A stretch of DNA of 64,000 nucleotides, taken from Perca fluviatilis. Lineage: Eukaryota > Chordata > Actinopteri > Perciformes > Percidae. Below, in pieces: positions 23,313-36,299 of the stretch (positions are counted from its first letter, which is position 1; each line of letters begins with the position of its first letter). The notes under the pieces were generated by a model. That model was not told the DNA's origin and ran no database searches. It saw nothing but the letters and a program-made list of their open reading frames with translations. The DNA lies in NCBI RefSeq assembly GCF_010015445.1, contig NC_053127.1:9999776-10063775 (forward strand), given 5' to 3'. Both the position numbers and the translations under genes were made by a program.

Positions 23313-23625
23313 AGGAATACGCCACCGTTTGTTGAAATAGGGCTTATCACGGTCTACCCTGGCTGTAGATAGGTGGGCCAATGCATTTTTTGTGTCAGTG
23401 CATGTAATTAGGTTGTTTTTTTTGTCTTTTGTTGGCTCACTTTTACTCACAACATGCTAACCGGCAACATAGGATTCCATTCACTACGCTAAGCTAACTA
23501 GCGGCAGCGCTGCCAGTGTTGCACTGGACTAAAACAATGCATGCACAAAAAATGCGTTGGCCCACCTATCTACAGCTAGGGGAGACCGTGATGAGCCCTA
23601 TTTCAACAAACAGTGGCGTATCCCT
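23313..23625. mobile_element. TTAA-flanked hairpin MITE, family D
   Basis: TTAA at 23309-23312 and 23626-23629 bracket long inverted arms. The left arm reads AGGAATACGCCACCGTTTGT, then ATAGGGCTTATCACGGTCTA and GATAGGTGGGCCAATGCATT. The right arm gives the complement, including AATGCGTTGGCCCACCTATC, AGACCGTGATGAGCCCTATT and GGCGTATCCCT. The arms are about 110 bases each and the centre about 100. Piggybac/Kolobok-like by its TTAA sites; no transposase. Confidence 0.9.
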
Positions 23626-24839
23626 TTAAGGACATTGCTCCTCCTCTTCAACTTTTCTTCTGCTATTTATACTTTTCAAAGATATTAAGCTTTTAAAAAT
23701 GTTCTTTCTTTTTTACAATGAAAGTCAATGAGAGCAGGCTTCAAATCCTTCACATCCTCTTCCACTTACTTAAAAATGTTTCACCTCCTTCGTAATTTCA
23801 CCTACAGACGCCAAACAAACTTTAAACCATTCACAAACACAGTTTGATTTTTTTTCTTTTCAGTTTTTGTGAAATCACTGCTTAATTTTAGTGTTCCTTT
23901 CAGGATTTTTCTATGTTTATAATGGGTGTGTATTGCGCGATTTACAGTGGGTGATGTCATCGCTTGAGTGCGGAGAAAGTACTCTTGGTCCCTTCTCTAT
24001 AACTTGCTCTCACACCTACAATTTGTACTTGTCATACATGATTAGGTAGGTATTATTGTCTAGTTTCAGCAAATGATATGAATAAAATGAAATATATTTA
24101 AGCAGTATGACTTATAGTTTTTGAATTATCTGCCTCAGAGTGACAAATGTTATTTATCCTCATTCTCTCTTGAGCCAAAACGCAGAGTATTTTCAAACTG
24201 CGATTTTGGAGTCATTTTATATTTTTTTGTACAGTAAGGGGTCATTCTTACTGTAAATCAGGCCTCATATGCCAATAAGGGTTCTAAAATGTACATGAGG
24301 CCCAACCTTAACTTACTTTCGAAAAAAAAGTACATCAAAAATACATCAAAAACTCAAATCTGCAGGGAGTATTTGAACGATACATTTGTTATTGTGTGTC
24401 CAAGACACACAATAGGCCAATATTTTATACACTTTTACAAAACATTGGCCTCCACAAATGTCACTTTGAGTCAAGGTAAAGCCTCTCATCACAGCAGCTG
24501 TCAGGAGTCACTGGTTCGGATTATACAGGGGCCAAGGACACATCCTGAAGGGGACATGGTAAGCGTACACAAACTAAATACAGAAAAAGAAAATGGAAGA
24601 AACCTTGGGAAGGATCAGATATAGTTAACCCTTGCAGGGCTAAGAGGCAGTAAATGGATACAAAACAGCCAATCAATATTACAGTTAGATGTAGGGACAC
24701 ATACTTTCTGATGAGATAACAGCATTACACAAAGTTCGCGTCTGGCAGGATTTAGAATCACACTACACTATAAAATACTTTATTATGCAATGCTATACTA
24801 TACTATATTATACTGCACTGCAATGTCTGAGTAGACTTT

Positions 24840-25748
24840 GGCTGCGTTTCATTTGTGGTTCAACATGCACTTGCCCTCGGGGGAATCCCCGCCGCCATCT
24901 TAAGTGTCGTTCCAACTGTCTGAATTGAAGTGAACTTGGTGTGTTTGACCCTCGGAGGGCTGAGCGAGCGAGTGAACAACGATGGTGGATATCACCCACA
25001 ATGCATGCAGCTCTGGATTTGGTGCAAGAAAATACATCCACGGTAGTGATGTACAACCGCCAAAACTCCTGTTGCTGACCACCAAAGAAGGAGAAGATGA
25101 ATACATTGAATGAATAAATTTCAACTTTTTAGTTGACAAAAGGGGAAATATAAATAATGTCAATTCATATTTACGTTACACTTTTTCATTTACTATATAG
25201 TTGTATGTGTGACATCTTTACTTCCAGCATTATCTGTAAATGCATGGAACAATTCTGTTTTTGCGAGATGCAAGCATTATGATAAACCATGATACAGATC
25301 ACAAACTTTCTAAATCCGAAACTCATGCAGCCGATTACCAAACCTCATTGAAATTAGTCTGCAGGCATTTATGACATGTAAAAAGCAGTAATACTTTATA
25401 TAAATAATATTTGTAAAGCACCGTTCATACAAGAAATACTTTACAATAAGATAATTGCATGACATAAGCAGACATAGAATGGACATAAAAACAGAGATAG
25501 AATGCCATCATTAATAGAAACTAAGTTCGGAAAAAACTTGAAGCAGTAGCGCTTAGCCTACAACTGGCGGTCGATCCGTATAGTTTGGGCTGAAAGTGAA
25601 CGAGGGCAGGTGCGTTCCATTTCAATCCCCCGCTCCTCCCCCCTGCCCACTTTCCCTCTGCTCTCCATGTGGCCTTTGTGCCACGTATGCTATGACGTCA
25701 TACCAAGGGCTGAGGGGAGGCATATTGAAACACTAATGAAACGCAGCC
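24840..25748. mobile_element. 0.9-kb non-autonomous element with GGCTGCGTTTCAT ends
   Basis: The left end GGCTGCGTTTCAT and right end ATGAAACGCAGCC are a perfect 13-bp inverted repeat. Subterminal parts are GC-rich (CCTCGGGGGAATCCCCGCCG on the left; CCCCGCTCCTCCCCCCTGCC on the right) and the middle is AT-rich. The centre carries a TTGTAAAGCACCGTTCATAC repeat at about 25395-25475, likely a nested insertion. No target duplication was resolved. No transposase. Confidence 0.75.
25395..25475 (+). repeat. Dispersed repeat end (TTGTAAAGCACCGTTCATAC type)
   Basis: It matches 41186-41275 over the TATTTGTAAAGCACC/TATTTGTATAGCACC and TTCATACAAGAAAT blocks, followed by CTTTACA. It sits inside the element at 24840-25748. 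Confidence 0.5.
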
Positions 25749-27417
25749 TAAGCATTAGTTTCCATTTAATGAGAGTTAAGTCATTGTCATTATGTGGCAC
25801 ATTTTAGAATAAAGTTCTGTTGGTTTATCGTTTCCCCCACTTATCATCAATTACTCTGTGCTGGAGGTAGGTTTATTTTTAGGTTTTTCCTATAGTTTAT
25901 GTGCACGATGACTGGCACTGTGCAGATATAGAGTGTTTCTCTCATCCGGTGCTCATGTGGAGTTCTTTTACTCACCGGCTTCAGCAGGAATGATTCCTGT
26001 CAAGCTGTGTCACAGAGCTTCCTGCAGCCCATGCTCCATTCGTTTAAACCAGAAACACTGATCCATAAGCCTTGTCAGTAAACAAGGCCCGGAAACACAT
26101 TCTGCCTGTCACATTTGAAAGTCAATAAGCTCCAGTGTTCTTTGATACATTGCACAGGCTAGGCACACAAAAAAGAAATGAAGTGTATTCAGAAAATCGT
26201 CTTTCTTTTAATCTTCCTTTTAAATCTTTTTTTCCTGCTAAATTTTTAATGAGTTGTTGACATTGATGATCCCAAACATCTGCTGGACCCTCACAGTTCA
26301 TGATGGGATAAAACCAATTAGACAGCACCACCCCCGAGCTGGAGTTTTGTGGCTCTCAAGCATGTGTGAAACTCATCAGCTCAGGCTTCATCTGCCAGCC
26401 GATTTCCCAATGGATCATTTCTCCCCGCCTTTGTCTGCACATTGATGTGTACAGTACAGCCTTTTGTATTGTCAAGGTTGTCTTTAAAAGAACAGAATTG
26501 TTGATGGATTAAAAAAACATACCGTACATCAATAGATTTTGCATACCGCTCCAAAGCAACTGAAGGCCTTCATTAGTATTTTTTGCATCAGGTAGAGTTC
26601 TGAGGGGCTAACCTGACCTTTCTCGCTTGTTTGAATGACTTGATACATTTTTCTTCAAGTGCATAAAATAGATGATTTTCTAAACTAACAATTGTGAACA
26701 GATTTGTGCAGTAACTATGAACAACTTCTGCCCTCAGGGAAGACTAATTTTCAATGATAAACAACCTTTGTGCCCTGAGGGAAGACATCCTCCTCCTCTA
26801 TAAACAGCATTTATTTTATTATCTTTTTAATGTGACTGCAAGATGTATTGCATTTTCAATGTGTAGTGATTTCATAGTGAAAATACCTTCACTTGGAACA
26901 TCAACTGGTGAACAATTACTGGTGTCCCTTTGTGGTTTGTCATTACAGTAATGCAATGACAATAAATGTGACAAAAGACTGTTAATGCAGAAAAGTAATC
27001 ATGGTGCTACCCACTTTAATACAGCTTTCTGAAAAAATAGTTTTTAGTACCCACATTGTGCGGCTTCTTCAGTTGCAGTTAATAATGGAACCCAGCACTT
27101 TTCTAAACCATATAAAGTACATATATCCCATAAAAACTAACTGTTGGTACAGCCGGGCAGGAAGTGAAACAGCGAGAGCATCCAGTCAGTTTACCAAAAG
27201 ACAGCCCCCAATATCGTTTATGTCTCCTCTACAACACCACGGACAAGGAGAGATTTATCTTGGAAGTGGAAAAACATAATAGACATCACAAATCCCTTTT
27301 ATCAGGACAACGCCAGACAAGAGAAGGCATGGAGTTTAATTGCAGGAGTGCTTAGAGTGGAAGGTAGATACTAGCTTAGTAAACACCTGATTGTTCTATA
27401 AAATCTGCCAGTCTGGC

Positions 27418-27525
27418 AGGCAAGACGCTCTGCTTCTGAGACACTACCGGTGTGTTATAGAGCATGGTGGAGGACGGAACAAAACCGGAACGCAGCACAG
27501 ACGCGCCCAGTGGAAAATGGGGGTA
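27418..27525 (-). repeat. Fragment of the outer MITE family at 9749
   Basis: It contains AGACGCTCTGCTTCTGAGAC, GGTGGAGGACGGAACAAAAC, CGGAACGCAGCACAGACGCG and CCCAGTGGAAAAT. The first three are the complement of the left part of the element at 9749-10070. The last resembles that element's right end, so a short internally deleted copy is likely. Confidence 0.65.
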
Positions 27526-28909
27526 AGCCAGCTAAGGCTGTTCTCATGAACAATTTGGCCAGCTCCTCATTAGAATTGGTGTGCGTTTTCCTACAGGTCT
27601 CTATGAGGTGAATCAAAAGTAAGGCAGGGAAAGTAACAGCAGCAGTTTAGAACTGTAAATATTGACATGGCGATGTACACTGTCTACGGGCAAGGAAATA
27701 ACGGCTGCGATTCTGTCATTTGTGCCACCTGCAAGAAATAACCATTACAGCTGCAGCTTGTTCATGTTTTATAGCCATTGTTGTGTCCAATAATAACACA
27801 GCATAGATGATGCAAAGTCCTACCATGCGCCATAACATAACAAAGTGTGACACTGCACACAGATGGTGAATGCTAAAAACAGCACATACTCTGTCTGCTG
27901 GTCTTCCCTCTCTTCCCCCTTCTCTGTCCATACACATTTCCTTTTCTTGCCTTCTTATAACGTGTTATTTCATTAAAGTGTGGACAATCCGTCCTCCTTA
28001 TCAACAGCCAGGCCTAACTTGTTTTTTCAGCACCTTTTAATAACCCCAAAAGATTTTGCAGTCCATTCCCAGGCAATCAGAGCAGCATGGGAGGTCTTTA
28101 ACCAAGCAGCACTGCCAGCGGCTTCATATCAGTGCAGCCCTGCCACTGCAACAAGGAAAATGTCACTTTTGATATCTCCCCCTGTTCAGTGTCAGGGCGG
28201 GGAGTCTAACCCGGATAATGAAGTAAAAAAGGAAAAGCTGTGGGAGGAAAAATGGTCTCTGGTCAAACTCTCCTTGATGCTTTTTTTTTTTATTATTATT
28301 TGTTTTGTGTGTGTATTATTTCCCTCCTGTTTTTCATTCATTGTGTAATTATGTTAAAGTTTATACTTCAGATTTTGCTTTTTTTATTTTTATTTTTTTG
28401 CCAGTATCCTCACCAATGTTGTACTCTTCTCCTTGGAGATATTAGGAATGCGCAGTCACGTTTGTTTGTCAAGATAGCTCAGTGCATAACAACGACAGCA
28501 TAAGTACAACAGCAGCATGTGTTACTGATTAGACATTTAATCACTTCTAACAACTGTGTGCTCGCTATTGTCAGTATTTCATGTCGTGGTTTGTAGCCCG
28601 TGAATAGGCATAAAAGGAGGAAAAGTTCCCAACAAAATCTTTGATCAGCTCAGTCGGTGCAAGACCCGATGATATGTCGCGGTGTCACCGTTGTGTGTGC
28701 TCTATATTTAATGCACCGCCATTGCCAATTCATCAAAAGGTCTGCAGCCAAACTTAAAGTTACACACATGCACGGTGACACACAATGAGCTGTTGGTAAT
28801 ATATCAACCGGCGATATAAATTATTTCACACTGACTTTACTTTATCTTCATTGCTTTTTACACTCATTTGTTCCCCCCGTGTTTGTCATGTATTTGTCCT
28901 CTCATCCAG

Positions 28910-29005
28910 ATGCTCCCACCACTACCCCTATACCCACCACAGCCACAACCACTACCACCACCATCACCACCACCACCACCATCTCCTTCCCTGAGGCCAA
29001 TCAAG
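28910..29005 (+). CDS. cadm1: cadm1 exon: Thr/Pro-rich extracellular stalk
   Basis: A 96-nt exon. The acceptor is CTCTCATCCAG and the donor CAAG|GTACAG. It is phase 1 at both ends, so it can be skipped without a frameshift. With the G carried over it encodes DAPTTTPIPTTATTTTTT, then further Thr with Ile, and ends SFPEANQ. The Thr run is coded mainly by ACC triplets. In CADM1 this membrane-proximal stalk is O-glycosylated and contains the alternatively spliced, shedding-sensitive region. The DxPTTxPxPTT start is shared with CADM1, as I recall it. Twenty-five GT dinucleotides lie 36 bases downstream of the exon end. Open frames that read through the GT tract are artefacts. Confidence 0.93.
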
Positions 29006-29037
29006 GTACAGTATCACCCTCACACAACTGGTTTATC

Positions 29038-29040
<3 letters not shown>

Positions 29041-29090
<50 letters not shown>
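29041..29090. repeat. (GT)n microsatellite 36 bases after the stalk exon
   Basis: Twenty-five uninterrupted GT units between TTTATCTTT and CTGTGTCGC. It would form a GU-rich tract in the pre-mRNA close to the donor of the stalk exon. Confidence 0.97.
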
Positions 29091-29091
<1 letters not shown>

Positions 29092-32000
29092 TGTGTCGCT
29101 CCCCCTTATCCTCCACACAGCCTTGAATCACTCCATATATCTCCATCTTAGTGCCACAATGGAAGTCATATTCATATGCATGTTCCTTTATCCAGAGGTT
29201 AAGGTTACCCATTTTCTTTCATCATGAATCATTTATTTTTTTAAAAGCTTTTACAGTTCATTACAAATTCTCTCCGTTATTAAACAGGTTAAAAAAATAA
29301 TGCCTGAGGCTGCGAAAAGAATTCCACTTTCCATTCACTGATACTGAGAAAGCTAAAACAATACATATAAGCTAGTACCGGTAAGTGGATCTTACGTTGC
29401 AATTATTTAGTCACACATACTAAAGCCAAGGTCAAGACTAATCAAGATTAGTTCAACATTTTGGCAAGCGTGCTTTTTAACAGAAGTTCCAATACAAGAA
29501 GAAGATCAATAGAATTCTCATGTCCGCATGTTATATGTGAACTTTTGACAGATGGCCAGATGTTTCCCCGTTTCCAATCGTTACTTAATGCTGAGCTAAG
29601 CTAACCATGTCCTAACTCCAGTTTCGTTCTTAATATATATTTACATATTTGTTTAGGTTATCGTGTCTTTGACTTAATTTAGTTTCTTTTGCAGTAATTT
29701 GCTTCATTGTTTATTTCCTTTTAATAAGCATAACGCTTCACCAAGGCAAATTCCTTTTAAGTGTTACTTACTTGGCAAACAGTCCTATTCTGGTTCTGAT
29801 GAGTATTTAAAGCGCTCGACTGCACAGAGTGATGTGCCTCCACAAGCTTTTCTACTTTTCAACTGAATGTGTGGGTGTTGGGTTAAGAGGACAAATAGTA
29901 GGCCAATGCCATTGCTTGCGTTGCTTGGTTGTCAATGCAACCTCGTGGCCGTAAATACTGTTCATTCACTGCTTTGTTCCCCAAATCCTTTCGAAAAGGG
30001 CCTGTTTTTTTTTTCTTCTTTTTTCGAAAAATTACATTCATTACAGTTGTAAATAGCAGTGTGATATCCCCTGACCTTGGCATGATTTGAAAAGCAAACA
30101 AATAGAAGGCTATGAATGATGAACCATGGGTACTATGATAATCGTGTGAGTTGGATAATTGTTCTATAACATTTAGTCACTGCAGACACAAGAATTGGCT
30201 TTTATATGAAACACATCACTCATTCATAAAGTCCATTATGGATCGTACTCTAGGTGGGTTGTGGGAAGAGGGTAGCAGTGGGGATGAACAATATCTGACA
30301 TGAGCACTTGGAAATCAGGCCCTTTTCAAATAAGCAAATTTGTATTTAGCTCTTACAGAAACAGAACTCTGGGCTTTTTGTGAGTATAAATCTCCAAAGG
30401 ACTTAGATAGAAAACATCACGTTATGCCTCAACTCAGAAATCAGCCTCAGCTCCAAATGCAATCAAAGCCTCTCTGACAGACTGCTCAATTGGAACAAAT
30501 CTCACAGGGCTGGCAGAAATCACAGGCATTGTGCTTGATTATGCCATCTGATTGGATTAAAGAGAATACCTACCTATGCAGGCTGATTGCTCCTTTGCTT
30601 CAGATCAAGGATGCTAGAGTCTGCACAGGCCTGTTCTGTTATAGCTATTCGGACTGATTCACACTCGGATCTCTGCTGATTATTCCTAATGTGCCTGCTG
30701 AGAATAATAAGGTTACTTTCAAGGTAAATAATAACACTAAAGATTTTATTTTCTGAAAATTGCTTGCACAAAATGTGTGAATTAGGCAATGAATAAAAGT
30801 GAAGCTATGTCATTTTTACCCCCAAAAAAATGTTACATAGCAAAAGTTGAATTCCTAAGCAATTAAATGCATGTTTTGCTCAATATGACTCACTCACATG
30901 TTTTGCTGCTAAAACCTTATTTGGTCTTATATGACCAGTAGTTTACAATGTCATCTAATTTAAAATGACGGTGCTACTTGGATTATATCCTTTAAATGCA
31001 ATTGCCATTTGTGGCCACAGTGTCCACTGTTCTCTTCCATTGTCTCATTTTATCTCCTGCATTTGGCAAAACAGATTCACAAAAATTCACTTCTTAGCAT
31101 CCGATGGGGAGAGTAACATGAGCAGTTTCCCTGTGCAATGAGGGATTAATACCAACATGTGAGGTGCAGTTACGTTCAGTTTTACCCACAACCAAAAACG
31201 GTTTAGATATCTGGCAGTGTTTGTGTTCCTGGATATAAATTATTACTTTGCCAAGTGCAATATTATCATAACCAATAGAAATGATGCTCAAAATTACATA
31301 AGTAAGACCCAAGTGTTAATGAATGTTCCAGTAACTCTAACTGCTAGCTCTAATTGTTCAACGCGTGAGCATGGAATTCATTCTAAATAAACCCATAAAT
31401 TGAAATACAAGACACAAAGTACTTAAAGCCAAATAACGAAATACTCTTAAATAAAAACACTTGTCCGAAAAGGAGTAGGAACCAAATTTCAAAGACTTAT
31501 TTCAAGCCCAAATCCACTCCAGCCACACCTCGCAGTCTTCACAAGCAAGTATGGAACATTGGTCATGTAAAATCAATTGGTTGTTTTTGGTAATAATGCT
31601 AGATCTGACTCTGCCTTCTACTCTACAACCACCTCCATACTTCATGACAGAGTGAGATTCAAATCAGTTAATTTACAAATGTAAGTAAAATACAAAAAAA
31701 TCACTGTTGAGTATGTCTGGAAGTTGTCTCAGTCCCCCTGTGAACAGGACTTACGCTGAGATGTGTCGGCTCCACCTGAAAAAGCAAACCTCATGTCTTC
31801 AGTGCCATCATTTTCAGGTTGAAACAACCCACTTACAGTTTCTGCCAGATGTCCACTCTTTGCTTTCAACTATCGGGGGCATTCCATTATTACTGTGTAT
31901 ATACTGTAGATTAAAGACAGAAGACTCATATGGCCATAAGACACTCCAGTGCCAGTTGATTTAATTTACCCACAGTGTGTCGCCCACTGCCAAATTAATC

Positions 32001-33474
32001 TATCAGACTGGAATTGAGTTTTTTTTATTTTATTTTTTATTTTTTTTATCAGTTGCCATTAGAGGGAAGAAAATTGAGCACTTTAAAAAATCTATTAGAG
32101 CCCCAACACATGGCACTTAAGTGCTTGGCAGGGTTTAGAAAGAGACATGGGGAAATAACTAAACTGTTATTTTCGCTACTTATAAATCTAGCTGACCAGC
32201 TCGTACAATTAGGAATTATTCATTTACATTTACAGTCTCTTGTTATTTTTTTTATTTCTCTACATCTATCAGAAACTGAATGTCCGGTTTCTCCTCTCTA
32301 TACTCTATGAGTCTCTTTTCCGGTGTGCTTTGCTGTCCAGTTTTTGTTTTCTGCGATTTCTGTGTTCTGTCTGTGTGGAAGAAAGATTTTCCTTGAAAAG
32401 CAACATTTTGTACTGAACACTCTCCTCAGGGGCAGCAGTCTATTATGTTTTTAACGGTAGTCAGGGCCAACAGGAGGTCTTTTGCGAAACACAAGCCGAC
32501 CTAAAAAAAGTACAAATCGATGCTGTCTTTGTAGGGATTCAACATTCATCCTCCCACATATTCTATTCCTGTCATTACCTCACCTCTCTCTCCCCCATTA
32601 ACACAATATGGCTAATCGTTCTCTAATCTAATTCAACACAGCCGAATGAACAATGCCACTTAATCCCTGAATGAAGAAAATAGATAATACCTGTGTACCT
32701 TGTGCAAATAAAACAATCAGGCGGCAGGCTAGCACTACTTTTAATTGATGAAGGACCATAAACGGTGCTGACAACCAATTAATTTAACCCACACTATAGA
32801 CAGGAGAACAAAACAGGCGAGAGAAGGGGAGAGAAACAAATATCTATTACGTTTGCCTGGGTCTTAAATTACACAAACACCATCTGGAGAACTGACTTTA
32901 GAATTTTATGAATTTAGATGTGCCTCCAGCTCACATTCTCCAGACTAACACATGCACACAATGTGCCACATAATGTGTGATATTGTTCCCACTTTGCTTC
33001 GTTTGATTCCTTGTCCATTTTGAAATTGGAGCAGCCAGCTATAACTAATTTGATTAAGGTCAATAGCAACACAATAAGTGCTAAATGACATACAGCCCTA
33101 AGACAGCATCGATGATATTATAGCACCCAGGCATCATGGGAAACACTAGTCTGGAACCCAATACATCTTCTTAATGTGGAGGTATATTGTCTTGTAGAGG
33201 TATTACTGCGCTCCACAACCACCAAAAGGAGATGAAACTCGTAAAGAAGGGCCAGGAGGTAATCAGCTAGCTGCACAATATCTTTAAGGTACCACCAGTA
33301 AAGACAGATTTGCAACCATTCGGCTCTGTATTTACACATATACTCATATTTACACTACCTTACAGCTCCTAGACTGCATGTAGTGTGTTAAAATGTTTTC
33401 AAAGAACTGCAAAATTGTGCGTATAAATCTTGTATTCGACAGTTTCTATTATTTTATTAACTCTTTGTAGTCAT

Positions 33475-33840
33475 AGGTTCGTAGACACATCGGTACTTTG
33501 AGGTAAATGCTAACTTCAGCATTCTGACATGCTCACCCTGACAATGTTTACGTACTGGTATGGTATGATGTTTAACATGTTCGCTATCTTAGTTTAACGT
33601 GCAACATTCGCTAATTAGCACTTAACCCAAAGTACAGCTGAAGCTGATCAGAATGTCATTAGTTTTGGAGGTATGTGATCATAAACCAAAGTATTGGATA
33701 AATGAAAGAAAATTGACTTGATGGTGGTGCAAGATGAAAAGTCAAAAGGTCACCAAAGTTATTACATTTGATTGAGAGGTTGACATGAATATCTGTACTG
33801 AATGTCATCGCCACCCATCCAGAATCTTTTTCAAGGATTT
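33475..33840 (-). repeat. Dispersed fish repeat, family E, antisense copy
   Basis: Reading the minus strand gives the order seen at 55840-56150. On the plus strand visible blocks are AGCATTCTGACATGCTC, AGCTGATCAGAATGTCATTA, TTTGGAGGTATGTGATCATA and TTTCATCTTGCACCACC-type complement (GGTGGTGCAAGATGAAAAGT). Class unassigned. Confidence 0.6.
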
Positions 33841-33889
33841 GAGTTTGGAGGGGATCAGACTTACTGATTGAGATTTCCATCCTTAAGAC

Positions 33890-33975
33890 ACAAGAATGTG
33901 TAACTGTGTGAATGTGATCAGGGTGTTCCTGCAAAAGAGAGGCTTCCTCTCAGAGAACTTTCCCCGAATACATTA
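33890..33975 (+). repeat. Dispersed repeat fragment, family F, copy 1
   Basis: GAATGTGTAACTGTGTGAAT and GATCAGGGTGTTCCTGCAAA followed by AGAGAGGCTTCC recur nearly unchanged at about 45938-46015. It is probably a retroelement tail segment. Confidence 0.7.
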
Positions 33976-35904
33976 AGGTAAAAAAAACAGGGCCCGTTAT
34001 AGATCCTGCATTTAAGAGCCCATTTTTGTTGTTTGATTGCAGAGTTTGCCCTACTCCCATGTTACGGTGGCAATAAAACGTATTATGATCAACAAGTAGA
34101 AGTCACTATACTTTTTAAGTTCCTTAGGACTAAGAAGTAGAGTTTCTTCCTTGATGTATTTGTGTGTTTTTCACTAGCATTCAAATCTATTGTTGAAGAG
34201 AAAGAGATAACAGTTTCCCTATCAACAGAGCTCTGTGGGGGATGGCAAAATTCGGGGAAATGTAGGAAATCGCGAACTAAAGCCGAAGTAGAGAAGGCAG
34301 GTTAGAGAAAGTGGATCCAACAAAAAAGTAATCTAGCTGCCAGCGGGGACACCCAGCAGCCTGTTGGCATTTTCAGCACCACAGGGTTCCACCTAATCCA
34401 TTTCTGCCAATACAATTATGATTGGCATGCAGTTATCTCTGCATGTTGAGCTGAATGTCATGTCGAAGTGAGTCACCAAAGGGCTCATGGGAAGCGTGGC
34501 TAGTAACTAGTAATGGAGCTGATGTGCCCGCATCATGTCTTTGGATGTCAGTGAGGAAACTGCCCATGTCTCATTTGACCTGTGAAGCTAGAGATGGTGG
34601 ATGGGGACGAGGCTGCTCGAAAACGGACAGGCAATCATTCAGCAGCAGACATATTGAATGGTCCCACATGGCTGCCACCCACTGTGTAATGAGGGTTACC
34701 AGGCCATGCTGCCTTTCTGTTGACTGAGACTTGTAGGGATAGAGGCTTCATTTTACATTTTGACTGTTCTGTTGAAAAATGTTAAATCCCGTGAAAATAA
34801 AAATCCCGCAGTCAACGTTTTCACCATTATCAGTAATAATTATTATATATAATGCCTTTTTCAATCTGCATTATTGTCTATACTTGTGTTCACGTGCACC
34901 CATGTGCTTCCCCAAGTCCTCATTTAGTCAAGTAGTCCAAAAGTGTTTTATCTCCATCCATTTTATTGAATAAGCTTTGGGATTAACCCCTTGGATTTTG
35001 GTCAATTTATCAAAATAAATGCCCTCTTGAAAAGTTGCTTAAATGATTTCAGAGAGGTGAGAAATTCAGCATCCATAGTCATCATCAGGGAGAACGGTCT
35101 TCTCTTAGCAAGCTATTCAATAACTCACCTGTGGCACTTTTTAATCATAAACTATAATCCCTTTGGAAAATATCTTAAGGTCTCAGTCATAATCATCCTT
35201 TGTATCTAATATTTGTTGCTTGCTAAATTGGTTTGGCTGAACATAACTTTAAGGCGGGTAATGTTGTATAACAGCCTCAGGTTTGGCTCCGTATATGTAC
35301 AGATCTACACTTATATAAATATTCATGGCAGTTCAGGGTGATATTTGACTGGTTTTATTGTAAATATACATAACAGCAAGGATACCTTCAACACAACTGT
35401 AGAATCTTTAAATAGAAAATCACCCCTTTCTCCTTGGGGTTGTAATGATGTAGAATACGTTTTTTAAAAAAAGGATACAATAAACCAATACTTGTCAAGA
35501 ATCCTGTTTGTGTCTAGAATGTATGCGCAATTAATATTCAACTGTAAATATCACCCATTATTGCTAATGGCTCAGCTAACTTCCTGTTTGTTACATCAAA
35601 GCCAAAACAAGTCAATTTGGTACACTACAAACATTTCTTAATTACTGTGAAAAGCGACATCATTACTGATCTACAGTTTAAACTTCTCACAGTGTAATCT
35701 TTAGTACTTGTCATTTAAACACAATGCTTTTGTCTATGGTGGGATCCCGTAATTAAGATCGGGTAGAAGGGCTGCTTCATAAATTTTGTATTGATTAGTG
35801 ATTAGTGTTAGAATTATTCCATAAAGACTGGGTTAAGGCCAAAATTAGCAAATTTGCTAATCTGGAATTAGAAGCAAGTACAGGTGACAACTGTAATTAA
35901 ACTG

Positions 35905-36299
35905 AGTAAACCCAACCCGATCTGCCAGCGACTGGAAACCTGTACGTTTATCTATCCTGCTTCCGTTACAATTTTTCGGGGACCAATCACAAACTGCCTT
36001 ATCCACCTGGCGCGCTATTGGCGGGTTTCACACGATGACGATAGAGAAGTGACCAAGCATCTTTTTGTTTAAATTCAACATAGCGGCCACCGAAGCGCAG
36101 CAACCCGTTGATGCCGCTGTTGCTGCTACGTCACCCGCATCGTTGGTCTGATTGGTTGAAGGACTATCCAGTTGGATACAGACTCATTTGAACTATGCCC
36201 GTTGATTACACCTCTTGTGCAGTAGAAAATACAGAGCAGGCTCCCCAGACTAATGTTCAGTCTTAAAAGATTGAGCTTGGTCTGGTGATACCCAGACTA
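35905..36299. mobile_element. MITE family C, copy 2 (diverged)
   Basis: It shares CGATGACGATAGAGAAGTGA, AGCGCAGCAACCCGTTGATG, TCGTTGGTCTGATTGGTTGA and CTCCCCAGAC with the copy at 21080-21439, in the same orientation. The right end reads ACCCAGACTA rather than ACCAGGCTA, and the left end has decayed. No clear target duplication. Confidence 0.8.

Larger units (their letters stand above)
18021..28909 (+). other. cadm1 intron, ~10.9 kb
   Basis: It begins GTACGC and ends GTCCTCTCATCCAG. It holds a hAT-like MITE (18279-18704), a CA tract (about 20623-20657), a MITE with 9-10 bp target duplication (21080-21439), a TTAA hairpin MITE (23313-23625), a 0.9-kb element (24840-25748) and a MITE fragment (about 27418-27525). 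Long stretches (18715-20610, 21450-23300, 23640-24830, 25760-27410 and 27530-28900) appear unique and without genes. The segment at 28000-28350 has an open frame of 122 codons with no supporting signal. Confidence 0.85.

Noticed and set aside
28868..29227. Open frames through the Thr-rich exon and GT repeat as one protein
   Set aside because: They cross the GTACAG donor and translate the microsatellite; only 28910-29005 in the phase continuing the previous exon is coding.
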